11,531 nucleotides of DNA from JAWLCA01 sp050485905 (GCA_050485905.1 JBJHCH010000118.1:1-11531), one strand, 5' to 3'. Positions 1-6,394 are shown, counted from the stretch's first letter. Numbers and translations are program-made. The notes: generated by a model not told the origin, from the sequence alone.

Positions 1-365
1 CGGTAGAGATAACGCGGGTCATCCCCAACGGCCTTGCCGCGCGGCTCTCGGGCGTGGCGACAAAGGAGGATGCCGACGCCCTGCGCGGCGTCCAGCTCTT
101 TGCCGATCGCACCCGCCTGCCTGCCCTGCCCGAGGATGAATACTACCACGCCGACCTGATCGGCCTTGATGTGCTCGACACCGGCGGCACCCCCATCGGC
201 CGGGTCCGCGCCGTGCTGAACCATGGCGCGGGCGACCTCTTGGAGGTGCATTGCTCGGGGCTGAAGGCGACCGTGCTTCTGCCCTTCACCCGCGCCGCGG
301 TTCCTACCGTGGATGTCGCCGCCGGCCGCATCATCGCCGACCCGCCCGAGGGGCTTTTCGAATGA
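1..365 (+). CDS. rimM: Ribosome maturation factor RimM, C-terminal part (5' end outside window)
   Basis: RimM binds ribosomal protein S19 in the 30S head and assists 16S rRNA maturation in the cytoplasm. The reading frame is already open at base 3 and continues in family-like sequence (ITRVIPNGLAARLSGV) before the first internal GTG at 54, so this is the 3' part of a longer gene and the GTG is not the start. About 120 residues are visible: the end of the N-terminal domain, then a PRC-barrel domain beginning near YYHADLIGLDVLDTGG and including HGAGDLLEV and LLPFTRAAVPTVD. The ending ADPPEGLFE is typical of alphaproteobacterial RimM. The stop codon overlaps the trmD start (ATGA), suggesting coupled translation. 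About 50 N-terminal residues should lie upstream, judged from the family's usual length of about 165-180. The family call is secure. Confidence 0.93.
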   Translation, partial: VEITRVIPNGLAARLSGVATKEDADALRGVQLFADRTRLPALPEDEYYHADLIGLDVLDTGGTPIGRVRAVLNHGAGDLLEVHCSGLKATVLLPFTRAAVPTVDVAAGRIIADPPEGLFE

Positions 366-1189
366 CCGAGAAGCCGCGTTCGCACGGGCGGCTGTCGATC
401 AGTGCCAGCCTGACGCCGCGGGATCTGATGGCCGGACCGCCCCGGCTGAAGGGCGCCTGGTGCGCACGCATCATCACCCTGTTCCCCGAGGCCTTTCCGG
501 GTACGCTGGACCTGTCTCTGACGGGAAAAGCGCTCGAACACGGCCTTTGGGCACTGGAAACCATTGACCTGCGCAGCCACGGCGTGGGCAAGCACCGCAA
601 CGTGGACGACACCCCCGCGGGCGGCGGCGCGGGGATGGTTCTGCGCCCTGACGTGGTCGCCGATGCGCTTCGCCAGGCCGCGACCGGCGTGGGCGATCCG
701 GCTCGCTGGCCGGTCGTCTATCTGTCGCCGCGCGGACGGCGCTTCGATCAGGCGATGGCGCGGCGCTTTGCGTCCGCTGACGGCCTGACGCTTCTGTGCG
801 GCCGGTTCGAGGGCGTGGACCAGCGCGTGCTTGATGCCTTTCCGGTCGAAGAGGTCAGTCTGGGCGATTTCGTCCTGACCGGCGGAGAGATCGCGGCACA
901 GGCCTTGATCGATGCGACGGTCCGACTTATACCCCGCGTGCTCGGGAATGCCGATTCCCTGGCCGAAGAGTCATTTTCTGCCGGGCTGCTGGAATACCCG
1001 AACTATACCAAACCCGCCGTGTGGGAGGGGCGTGAGATACCGGAGATTCTCCTTTCCGGGAACCACGCACGGATCACCGACTGGCGGCGGGAGATGGCCG
1101 AAAGGCTGACAAAGGAACGTCGACCTGATCTCTGGCGGGCATATTGCGAAAGCCGCAACATGGACCCGATGGACGACCAAGAGCTCTGA
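362..1189 (+). CDS. trmD: tRNA (guanine-N1)-methyltransferase TrmD
   Basis: TrmD methylates N1 of G37 next to the anticodon using S-adenosylmethionine, which prevents +1 frameshifting. The product is 275 residues. The SPOUT trefoil-knot domain starts near residue 34 (ARIITLFPEAF) and carries NVDDTPAGGGAGMV (80-93), YLSPRGRRFDQ (120-130), GRFEGVDQR (147-155) and EEVSLGDFVLTGGE (163-176). The C-terminal RNA-binding domain follows (ESFSAGLLEYPNYTKP, LSGNH, RRPDL). The first about 33 residues precede the point where the E. coli enzyme begins; I recall similar extensions in Rhodobacterales, so I keep the ATG at 362, which overlaps the rimM stop (ATGA). An alternative ATG lies at 428 (residue 23). 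It sits in the usual rimM-trmD-rplS operon. Confidence 0.96.
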   Translation: MTEKPRSHGRLSISASLTPRDLMAGPPRLKGAWCARIITLFPEAFPGTLDLSLTGKALEHGLWALETIDLRSHGVGKHRNVDDTPAGGGAGMVLRPDVVADALRQAATGVGDPARWPVVYLSPRGRRFDQAMARRFASADGLTLLCGRFEGVDQRVLDAFPVEEVSLGDFVLTGGEIAAQALIDATVRLIPRVLGNADSLAEESFSAGLLEYPNYTKPAVWEGREIPEILLSGNHARITDWRREMAERLTKERRPDLWRAYCESRNMDPMDDQEL

Positions 1190-1203
1190 GGACGCGCAGA
1201 CCA

Positions 1204-1217
1204 GCGGGCAAACCCGC
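1204..1217 (+). other. Small stem-loop in the trmD-rplS gap
   Basis: GCGGG and CCCGC pair around a CAAA loop, followed by GTTTAGG. It lies 20 bases before the rplS start codon in the 48-base spacer. It is too short, and its T tract too weak, for a confident terminator. It could be an mRNA processing or partial attenuation site that sets ribosomal protein levels relative to TrmD. That role is inferred from position alone. Confidence 0.3.
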
Positions 1218-1237
1218 GTTTAGGAAAGGATAGTGCG

Positions 1238-1615
1238 ATGAACCTGATCGCGCAGATAGAGGCGGAACAGATTGCCGACCTCGGAAAGACCATCCCGGAT
1301 TTCAAGGCCGGCGATACCGTCCGCGTCGGCTACAAGGTGACCGAGGGCACCCGCAGCCGCGTGCAGAACTACGAAGGCGTCTGCATCGCGCGCAAGGGCG
1401 GCAGCACCATCGGCGCCAGCTTCACGGTCCGCAAGATCTCGTTCGGCGAGGGTGTGGAGCGCGTCTTCCCGCTTTATTCCACCAACATCGACTCGATCGA
1501 GGTGGTGCGCCGCGGCAAGGTGCGCCGGGCGAAGCTCTACTACCTGCGCGACCGTCGCGGCAAATCTGCCCGGATCGCCGAAGTCACCAACTACAAGCCC
1601 AAAGCCGAAGCCTGA
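1238..1615 (+). CDS. rplS: 50S ribosomal protein L19
   Basis: L19 sits at the 30S-50S interface of the large subunit and contributes to an intersubunit bridge. The product is 125 residues, normal for the alphaproteobacterial protein. The N-terminal part has IPDFKAGDTVRVGYKV, followed by the conserved L19 segments RVQNYEGVCIARKGG, TVRKISFGEGVERVFPLYS and VVRRGKVRRAKLYYLRDRRGK, and a basic tail typical of rRNA binding. The ATG at 1238 is preceded by a purine-rich ribosome binding site (AGGAAAGGA at 1222-1230). It is the third gene of the translation operon, 48 bases after trmD and 11 bases before rpmE. Confidence 0.97.
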   Translation: MNLIAQIEAEQIADLGKTIPDFKAGDTVRVGYKVTEGTRSRVQNYEGVCIARKGGSTIGASFTVRKISFGEGVERVFPLYSTNIDSIEVVRRGKVRRAKLYYLRDRRGKSARIAEVTNYKPKAEA

Positions 1616-1626
1616 GGAGCGGGACG

Positions 1627-1848
1627 ATGAAAAAAGACACCCATCCCGACTACCACCTGATCGACGTCAAGATGACGGACGGCACCGTGGTGCAGATGAA
1701 ATCGACCTGGGGCAAGGAAGGCGAACAGCTTGCGCTGGAGATCGACCCGATGGTGCACCCGGCCTGGACCGGTGGCAGCTCGCGTCTGATGGACACCGGC
1801 GGCCGCGTGTCGAAATTCAAGAACAAGTACGCCGGCCTCGGCTTCTGA
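1627..1848 (+). CDS. rpmE: 50S ribosomal protein L31 (zinc-independent, C- type)
   Basis: L31 is a small protein of the large subunit that bridges to the 30S head. The product is 73 residues. It opens with MKKDTHPDYHLIDVKMTDGT and contains STWGKEG, DPMVHPAWTGG and GGRVSKFKNKYAGLGF, matching the alphaproteobacterial L31 pattern. It contains no cysteine, so the zinc-binding CxxC of the C+ form is absent; this looks like the normal form in its group rather than damage. The ribosome binding site is GAGGAGCGGGA just upstream, partly overlapping the end of rplS. The gene is 11 bases after rplS and presumably co-transcribed. Confidence 0.95.
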   Translation: MKKDTHPDYHLIDVKMTDGTVVQMKSTWGKEGEQLALEIDPMVHPAWTGGSSRLMDTGGRVSKFKNKYAGLGF

Positions 1849-1887
1849 GGCTTGCAGTTCCCCGCAAGGGGATACACAAGATGTGGT

Positions 1888-1916
1888 GGGCGCGCGGGTC
1901 AAGCCGGGCGCCCTTT
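1888..1916 (+). terminator. Possible weak terminator after rpmE
   Basis: GGGCGC (1888-1893) and GCGCCC (1908-1913) form a 6-bp GC stem, followed only by TTT. It lies between rpmE and mipZ. A second small hairpin, CCCC-GCAA-GGGG (1860-1871), is just upstream. The short T tract makes full termination doubtful; partial read-through into mipZ is possible. This is inference from sequence only. Confidence 0.35.
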
Positions 1917-1938
1917 GCATTGCGGGCAGGGGTGCGGC

Positions 1939-2748
1939 GTGGCGCATATCATCGTCGTCGGCAACGAGAAGGGTGGATCGGGCAAATCGACCACCTGCAT
2001 GCATGTGGCGACCGCGCTGGCGCGGATGGGGCACCGCGTGGCGGGCATCGACCTCGACCTGCGCCAACGCAGCTTTGGCCGCTACATCGAGAACCGTCAG
2101 GCCCACTGCACCCGCGAGGGACTGGCCCTGCCCGGCCCGGCGAATATTGATCTGCCCGAGATCGACCCCGCGACGCTGTCGCCCGCCGACAACCCCCATG
2201 ACCGCCGCCTTTCGGCCGCTCTGGCGTTAGCGCAGGAGCAGTCCGATTTCGTCATCATCGACTGCCCAGGCTCACACACCCGGCTCGCGCAGGTGGCCCA
2301 TGCCTTGGCCGATACGCTGATCACGCCGATGAATGACAGTTTCGTCGATTTCGACCTGCTGGCGCGGATCGATCCCGAGAGCGGCAAGGTACTGGGTCCG
2401 TCGATCTATGCCGAAATGGTCTGGCACGCGCGGAAGTTGCGCGCCGAGGCCGGGCTCAGGCCCATCGACTGGATCGTGCTGCGCAACCGGCTGGGCGTGC
2501 AGCAGATGCACAACAAGCGCAAGGTCGGTGCGGCGCTGTCCGACCTGTCGCGCCGGATCGGCTTTCGCGTCGCCCCCGGATTTTCCGAACGGGTGATCTT
2601 TCGCGAGCTCTTCCCGCGCGGATTGACGCTTCTGGACCTGAAGGACATCGGCGTCGAGCAGATGGCGCTGTCCCATGTCGCGGCGCGGCAGGAGTTGCGC
2701 GAGTTGGTCGCCACCCTGCGCCTGCCCGGCGTGACGGTTGGTTTCTGA
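1939..2748 (+). CDS. mipZ: MipZ-type ParA/MinD ATPase, division-site positioning
   Basis: In Caulobacter and relatives MipZ binds ParB at the chromosome origin, forms a gradient from the poles and inhibits FtsZ polymerisation, placing the division ring at mid-cell. The product is 269 residues (Caulobacter MipZ is about 274). The deviant Walker A box is at the N-terminus, KGGSGKST at residues 11-18 after IIVVGNE. IDLDLRQRSFGRYIENR follows (37-53), then a Walker B-like FVIIDCPGS (104-112) and the family-typical TPMNDSFVDFDLLARID. I chose the GTG at 1939 because VAHIIVVGNEKGG matches the family N-terminus and AGGGG lies at about 1928-1932. The longer frame opening at 1852 adds residues unlike the family and starts only four bases after the rpmE stop. 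It may share transcripts with rpmE. Confidence 0.9.
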   Translation: MAHIIVVGNEKGGSGKSTTCMHVATALARMGHRVAGIDLDLRQRSFGRYIENRQAHCTREGLALPGPANIDLPEIDPATLSPADNPHDRRLSAALALAQEQSDFVIIDCPGSHTRLAQVAHALADTLITPMNDSFVDFDLLARIDPESGKVLGPSIYAEMVWHARKLRAEAGLRPIDWIVLRNRLGVQQMHNKRKVGAALSDLSRRIGFRVAPGFSERVIFRELFPRGLTLLDLKDIGVEQMALSHVAARQELRELVATLRLPGVTVGF

Positions 2749-2752
2749 CCGG

Positions 2753-2765
2753 CGGAAATTTTCCG
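2753..2765. repeat. Short inverted repeat just after mipZ
   Basis: CGGAAA and TTTCCG flank a single T (CGGAAATTTTCCG), four bases after the mipZ stop. Paired as RNA it would be a small A/T-cored hairpin, possibly a weak end signal for mipZ or an mRNA 3' stabiliser. It is too small to call a terminator firmly. Confidence 0.3.
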
Positions 2766-2784
2766 GGCGGTTCCAGATTCCCCC

Positions 2785-2811
2785 TTGCGGCCATGGGCGG
2801 GATTTTATAGA
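2785..2811 (+). promoter_or_regulatory. Candidate sigma-70 promoter for the tRNA-Gly gene
   Basis: TTGCGG (2785-2790) resembles a -35 box and TATAGA (2806-2811), inside an A/T-rich patch unusual for this region, resembles a -10 box. The spacing is 15 bases, somewhat short; reading the -10 two bases further on gives 17. Transcription would begin near 2818, about 15 bases before the mature tRNA 5' end, a plausible leader for RNase P. Confidence 0.45.
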
Positions 2812-2833
2812 TCATCGCGGACCGGACGGCAGC

Positions 2834-2908
2834 GCGGGCGTAGCTCAGGGGTAGAGCATAACCTTGCCAAGGTTAGGGTCGTGAGTTCGAATCTCATCGC
2901 CCGCTCCA
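2834..2908 (+). tRNA. tRNA-Gly (anticodon GCC), CCA encoded
   Basis: The full cloverleaf can be folded by eye. The acceptor stem is GCGGGCG with CGCCCGC (2834-2840 with 2898-2904) and the discriminator is T2905. The D arm is GCTC-AGGGGTA-GAGC. The anticodon stem is TAACC/GGTTA with loop TTGCCAA, giving anticodon GCC, which reads GGC and GGT glycine codons. The variable region is 5 bases, the T stem is GTGAG/CTCAT and the T loop is TTCGAAT. The 3' CCA (2906-2908) is genomically encoded. It stands alone, with its own likely promoter and a strong terminator 12 bases downstream. Confidence 0.97.
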
Positions 2909-2920
2909 TCCGGAAACCGA

Positions 2921-2953
2921 AAAGGGCGCCCCGCGGGGCGCCCTTTCGCTTTT
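2921..2953. terminator. Strong, probably bidirectional intrinsic terminator
   Basis: AAAGGGCGCCCC (2921-2932) is followed, after a GC centre, by its exact complement GGGGCGCCCTTT (2935-2946), then CGCTTTT. The 12-bp perfect stem with a T-rich 3' side ends the tRNA-Gly transcript. On the minus strand the same stem is followed by the complement of the upstream AAAA run, so it can also end the convergent BCCT transporter message, whose stop codon is 14 bases from the T run. Confidence 0.88.
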
Positions 2954-2966
2954 GCAGTCAAGCCTA

Positions 2967-4613
2967 TCAACGCGGCTCTGCCATCAGCCCTTTCACGATG
3001 GCATAGCAGGCAGCCAGCAGCACCAGCGTGAACGGCAGGCCCGTGGACACGGCCATCGCCTGCAAGGCGGCAAGCCCGCCGCCCAGCAGCAGCGCAATCG
3101 CCACCAGCCCCTCGAAAGAGGCCCAGAAGATCCGCTGGATCACCGGGGCGTTGACCTTGCCCCCTGCCGCGATGGTGTCGATCACGAGGGAGCCGGAGTC
3201 CGACGAGGTGACGAAGAACACCACCACCAGCGTGATCCCGATGATCGAGGTGATCGCCGTCAGCGGCAGTTGGGTCAGCATCTGGAACAGCTTCAGCTCC
3301 AGCGCCGCGTCCTGTACCCCTGTGAAGCCGTCGTTCAGCACCTGCCCGATGGCGGTGCCGCCCATCGCCGTCATCCATAGCACCGACAGCAGCGTCGGCA
3401 CGATCAGCACCGCGATCAGGAACTCGCGCACCGTCCGGCCCCGGCTGACGCGGGCGATGAACATGCCGACGAACGGCGACCAGCTGATCCACCACGCCCA
3501 GTAGAATGCCGTCCAGCCTTGCGAAAAGTTCGCATCCTCGCGGCCAAACGGCATCGACAGCGCGGGCAGGTACTGTGCATAGGCGCCAAGGTTGCTGAAG
3601 AATCCGCCCAGGATGTCCAGCGTCGGCCCCACAAGGATGATGAACAGCAGCAGCAGCGCCGCCAGCAGCATGTTGAATTCCGACAGCCGCTTCACCCCGC
3701 CTTCCAGCCCCCGGATGATCGACACGATGGCGATCATGGTGATGAAGAAGATCAGGAAGATCAGCATCGCGTTGCCGGTGCCAAGCCCGAACAGGAAGCC
3801 AAGCCCCGCGCTGGCCTGCTGCGCCCCGATGCCAAGCGAGGTCGCAAGACCAAAGACCGTGGCGAGCACCGCCAGGATGTCGATGATGTGCCCGGGCCAG
3901 CCCCACACCCGCTCGCCGAAGATCGGGTAGAAGGCCGAACGCAGGGTCAGCGGCAGGCCCTTGTTGTAGGAAAACAGCGCCAGCGCCAGCGCCACCACCG
4001 CATAGATCGCCCAAGGGTGCAGACCCCAGTGAAAGATCGTTGCCGCCATTCCCAGACGTACGGCCTCGGCCGCGTTGCCCTCGGCCCCGCCCAGCGGCGC
4101 CCAGTCGGTGCGCGCGCCATTCTCGCCCACCGATGTGCCGGCGAAGGCCGCATCGAAATGCGACATCGGCTCCGACACGCCAAAGAACATCAGCCCGATA
4201 CCCATGCCGGCGGCAAACAGCATCGCGAACCAGCCGACATAGCCGAAATCCGGCGTCGCCTCGGGCCCGCCCAACCGGACCTTGCCCAGCGGCGAGACGA
4301 TCAGCGCCAGACACAGGATGACGAAGATGTTGCCCGCCAGCAGGAAGAACCAGTCAAGGTTTCCGGTCAGCCAGTCGCGCAGCCCCGTGAACAGCGGCTC
4401 CGCCTCGTTCTGGAACATCAGCGTCAGGACGGTGAAGGCGACGATCGCCAGCGCCGATACGGCAAAGACCGGCTGGTGGACGTCGAATTCCAGCACCCAC
4501 CGCTTGTTTATATTGTCCTGACCGATCTCATAGTCGGTCTGGATGAGTTCGGTTTCGCCCTCCGGTTCCGGGATCGGCTCAACCCCGGTTTCCTCCTGCG
4601 ATGCGTCAGTCAT
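2967..4613 (-). CDS. BCCT-family transporter, probably sodium-coupled glycine betaine uptake
   Basis: BCCT carriers take up trimethylammonium compounds (betaine, choline, carnitine) across the inner membrane, usually against osmotic stress. The product is 548 residues with an acidic hydrophilic N-terminus (about 1-45) and about 12 membrane segments. GMGIGLMFFG (136-145) is the substrate-site stretch. FYWAWWISWSPFVGMF (370-385) followed by SRGRTVREF is the BCCT signature, with aligned tryptophans W374, W375 and W378. TSSDSGS (469-475) is also conserved. The glycine at 140, where E. coli-type choline carriers have Asp, favours betaine and sodium coupling; this is inference from BetP work. The chain ends eight residues after the last helix, so a long BetP-like C-terminal osmosensor is absent. 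The ATG at 4613 has AAGGGGG six bases upstream. The frame stays open upstream but loses family character. Confidence 0.93.
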   Translation of the reverse strand: MTDASQEETGVEPIPEPEGETELIQTDYEIGQDNINKRWVLEFDVHQPVFAVSALAIVAFTVLTLMFQNEAEPLFTGLRDWLTGNLDWFFLLAGNIFVILCLALIVSPLGKVRLGGPEATPDFGYVGWFAMLFAAGMGIGLMFFGVSEPMSHFDAAFAGTSVGENGARTDWAPLGGAEGNAAEAVRLGMAATIFHWGLHPWAIYAVVALALALFSYNKGLPLTLRSAFYPIFGERVWGWPGHIIDILAVLATVFGLATSLGIGAQQASAGLGFLFGLGTGNAMLIFLIFFITMIAIVSIIRGLEGGVKRLSEFNMLLAALLLLFIILVGPTLDILGGFFSNLGAYAQYLPALSMPFGREDANFSQGWTAFYWAWWISWSPFVGMFIARVSRGRTVREFLIAVLIVPTLLSVLWMTAMGGTAIGQVLNDGFTGVQDAALELKLFQMLTQLPLTAITSIIGITLVVVFFVTSSDSGSLVIDTIAAGGKVNAPVIQRIFWASFEGLVAIALLLGGGLAALQAMAVSTGLPFTLVLLAACYAIVKGLMAEPR

Positions 4614-4749
4614 CGTTGTCCCCCTTGTTTTTTTCCGTAGCGTCAGTCTGACACGGCAGGACACTCGTCTTCGTCTCTGAACGACCGCTGCAGGTCGTTC
4701 TGCGGCGGATTGCATGCTGCAATCGGCGCTTGTGCCCCCAAACTGACAT
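4606..4749 (-). CDS. Possible 47-residue upstream ORF overlapping the BCCT start
   Basis: An ATG at 4749 (minus strand) with AAGGGGG four bases upstream opens a 47-codon frame that ends in TGA at 4606, overlapping the BCCT start codon by eight bases in another frame. It begins MSVWGHKRRLQHA, is rich in Arg, Lys and Thr, and matches no family I know. The overlap would suit translational coupling. It is equally possibly a chance frame in a promoter region; the codon usage is not convincing. Confidence 0.2.
   Translation of the reverse strand: MSVWGHKRRLQHAIRRRTTCSGRSETKTSVLPCQTDATEKNKGDNDD
4679..4700. repeat. 8-bp inverted repeat upstream of the BCCT gene
   Basis: GAACGACC and GGTCGTTC are exact complements around GCTGCA. 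The centre lies about 75 bases upstream of the BCCT start codon, in the divergent region between the transporter and the DUF952 gene. Size and spacing fit either an operator for a dimeric repressor or an mRNA hairpin in the transporter leader. No specific regulator can be named from the sequence. Confidence 0.45.
4708..4724. repeat. 7-bp inverted repeat, second element of the pair
   Basis: GATTGCA and TGCAATC are exact complements around TGC. It sits seven bases from the 4679-4700 inverted repeat. The compact symmetrical shape resembles a helix-turn-helix operator. It lies between two divergent genes, so it might control either; no regulator gene is visible nearby. Confidence 0.45.
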
Positions 4750-4831
4750 GATGCCCCCTTGTTAGGGCGTCTCGGCCCGGAACACAAACAGGCCCATTGA
4801 CCGCATGCGGCGCGCGCGGCATGGAAGCGGC

Positions 4832-5170
4832 ATGCTGGTCTACAAGATCCTTCGCCGGCCCGAATGGGATGGCTTCCGCAGCGCGGGCGAAACCGCCGGC
4901 GCCCCGGTCGATCTGTCCGATGGCTTCATCCACCTTTCGACCGCCGCACAGGTCGCCGAAACCGCGGCAAAGCATTTCTCCGAAGAAAGCGATCTGGTGC
5001 TTCTGGCCATCGAGACCGAAGCCCTTGGCGGGGCGCTGAGATGGGAGCCGTCGCGCGGCGGCCAGCTTTTCCCCCATCTCTACCGCCCCCTGCGGATGGC
5101 CGATGTGGTCTGGGACAAGTCGCTGCCGCTCGGCGCATCGGGCCACATCTTCCCGGAGGGGGTCTGGTGA
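4832..5170 (+). CDS. DUF952 family protein
   Basis: The product is a 112-residue cytoplasmic protein of the DUF952 family; its biochemical role is unknown to me. Family features visible are the start MLVYKILRRPEWDGFR, then GFIHLSTAAQ, an acidic stretch before LVLLAIETEAL, and WEPSRGGQLFPHLYRPL near residues 70-90, with conserved His and Arg residues that suggest a ligand or catalytic site. The frame is open from 4805, but I chose the ATG at 4832 because family members begin with M-L-x-Y-K and GGAAGCGG lies just upstream. Its stop codon overlaps the pyrD start (GTGA), so the two are very likely translated together; a link to pyrimidine synthesis is only guilt by association. Confidence 0.85.
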   Translation: MLVYKILRRPEWDGFRSAGETAGAPVDLSDGFIHLSTAAQVAETAAKHFSEESDLVLLAIETEALGGALRWEPSRGGQLFPHLYRPLRMADVVWDKSLPLGASGHIFPEGVW

Positions 5171-6225
5171 CTGTGCTCGAACGGCTGGGCCTGTCGCTGC
5201 TGCACCGCCTTGATCCCGAAACCGCCCACGGGCTGGCGCTGAGGGCGCTGCGTATGGGTGTGACGGGAGGCCGCGCACCGGTCACATCGGACCGGCTGCG
5301 GGTGCGGCTGGCTGGGCTGGACCTGCCCAATCCGGTCGGCTTGGCGGCCGGGTTCGACAAGAACGCCACCGCGCTTGGCCCGCTGTCCCGCGCGGGCTTC
5401 GGCTTCATCGAGGTCGGCGCGGCCACGCCGCGGCCGCAGCCGGGCAATCCGCGCCCGCGGCTGTTCCGACTGGCCGAAGATCGCGCGGCGATCAATCGTT
5501 TCGGCTTCAACAACGACGGGGTCGAGGCGATTGTGGCCCGGCTTTCAGCACGCCCTCGGGGCGCGATCATGGGCCTGAACCTCGGAGCGAACAAGGACAG
5601 CGCCGACCGGGCCGCAGATTTCGCGCAGGTACTGGCACAATGTGGGCCGCATGTGGATTTCGCCACCGTGAACGTCTCGTCGCCCAACACCGAGAGATTG
5701 CGCGACCTGCAGGGCGCAGCGGCGCTGTCGGCGCTGCTGGAGGGGGTGATGCACACCCGAAGCACCCTGCCCCGGTCGACCCCGATCTTTCTGAAGGTCT
5801 CGCCCGACCTGACCGATGGCGAGCTTGAGGCACTTGCCGGCGTTGCCCGCGAGCAGGAGGTGGACGCGATCATCGCCACAAATACCACCCTGTCCCGAGC
5901 GGGGCTGACCAGTCCACAGGCGGCAGAGGCCGGCGGCCTGTCCGGCGCGCCGCTGTTCGAGCGCTCCACGCGCGTGTTGGCAAGGCTGTCTCAGTTGACC
6001 GATGGCGCGCTGCCACTGATCGGTGTGGGAGGCATTTCCAGCGCCGAACACGCCTATCAGAAGATCCGCGCCGGTGCGTCGGCGGTGCAGATCTACACCG
6101 GGTTGATCTATGGCGGTCTGTCACTGGTTTCTGACATCTGCACCGGGCTCGACCAACTGTTGGCACAGGATGGCTTCGCCTCCGTGGCCGAAGCGGTCGG
6201 CACCGGGCACGACGACTGGCTGTAG
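5167..6225 (+). CDS. pyrD: Dihydroorotate dehydrogenase, quinone-dependent (class 2)
   Basis: PyrD oxidises dihydroorotate to orotate, the fourth step of UMP synthesis, passing electrons through FMN to membrane quinone. The product is 352 residues (E. coli has 336). The N-terminal amphipathic helices typical of the membrane-bound class 2 come first (LERLGLSLLHRLDPETAHGL). Then follow PVGLAAGFDKNA (56-67), RFGFNNDG (111-118) and NVSSPNT (169-175), where Ser172 aligns with the catalytic base Ser175 of E. coli. Later segments are FLKVSPDL, ATNTT, GGLSGAPLF, and the FMN phosphate region IGVGGISS to GASAVQIYTGLIY. The GTG at 5167 overlaps the upstream stop and has GGAGGGGG at 5155-5162; a GTG at 5173 is the alternative. 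A serine base and the N-terminal helices exclude class 1. Confidence 0.96.
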   Translation: MTVLERLGLSLLHRLDPETAHGLALRALRMGVTGGRAPVTSDRLRVRLAGLDLPNPVGLAAGFDKNATALGPLSRAGFGFIEVGAATPRPQPGNPRPRLFRLAEDRAAINRFGFNNDGVEAIVARLSARPRGAIMGLNLGANKDSADRAADFAQVLAQCGPHVDFATVNVSSPNTERLRDLQGAAALSALLEGVMHTRSTLPRSTPIFLKVSPDLTDGELEALAGVAREQEVDAIIATNTTLSRAGLTSPQAAEAGGLSGAPLFERSTRVLARLSQLTDGALPLIGVGGISSAEHAYQKIRAGASAVQIYTGLIYGGLSLVSDICTGLDQLLAQDGFASVAEAVGTGHDDWL

Positions 6226-6355
6226 GCGCGACGCCCCGTCATTCGAAACACCCCATCCGCCCATATGATGACTGCGTTCCGTAGACGCGGATGGTGCGCA
6301 CCGACGATCGCGCACGCGCGACGACAGCGACAAGCCACTCGGGACGTCATGGACC

Positions 6356-6379
6356 CCGGCGACCCGGCGACCCGGCGAC
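6356..6379. repeat. Three tandem copies of an 8-base unit
   Basis: CCGGCGAC is repeated three times without gaps, followed by CGG, the start of a fourth copy. It lies in the pyrD-cysA gap, about 16 bases before the proposed -35 box. It may be replication slippage or iterated binding sites for a regulator of the sulfate operon; the sequence does not decide. Confidence 0.6.
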
Positions 6380-6394
6380 CGGAATATTCGTCCT

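Noticed and set aside
1852..1938. An extended N-terminus for mipZ starting at the ATG at 1852
   Set aside because: The extra 29 residues do not resemble the family, which begins two to five residues before the IIVVGNEKGG segment; the GTG at 1939 fits better.
2845..4314. A 489-codon minus-strand frame covering the tRNA and the BCCT gene
   Set aside because: It is out of frame with the BCCT gene, runs through the tRNA-Gly and terminator, and has low-complexity Gly/Ala/Arg composition.
3519..4640. A 373-codon frame on the plus strand, antisense to the BCCT gene
   Set aside because: It is the shadow of a GC-rich gene: the translation is dominated by Arg, Gln, His and Asp with no family motif, while the opposite strand encodes a complete BCCT protein.
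4614..4787. Longer BCCT N-terminus from an upstream start on the minus strand
   Set aside because: The added residues are basic and Cys/Arg-rich, unlike the acidic BCCT N-terminus, and the ATG at 4613 has a good ribosome binding site.
4926..5969. A 347-codon minus-strand frame opposite DUF952 and pyrD
   Set aside because: Ser/Arg/Pro-rich shadow of the pyrD coding strand; no recognisable domain.
6356..6382. Tandem 8-base repeats as a CRISPR array
   Set aside because: The units are contiguous with no spacers and far too short, and there are no cas genes.
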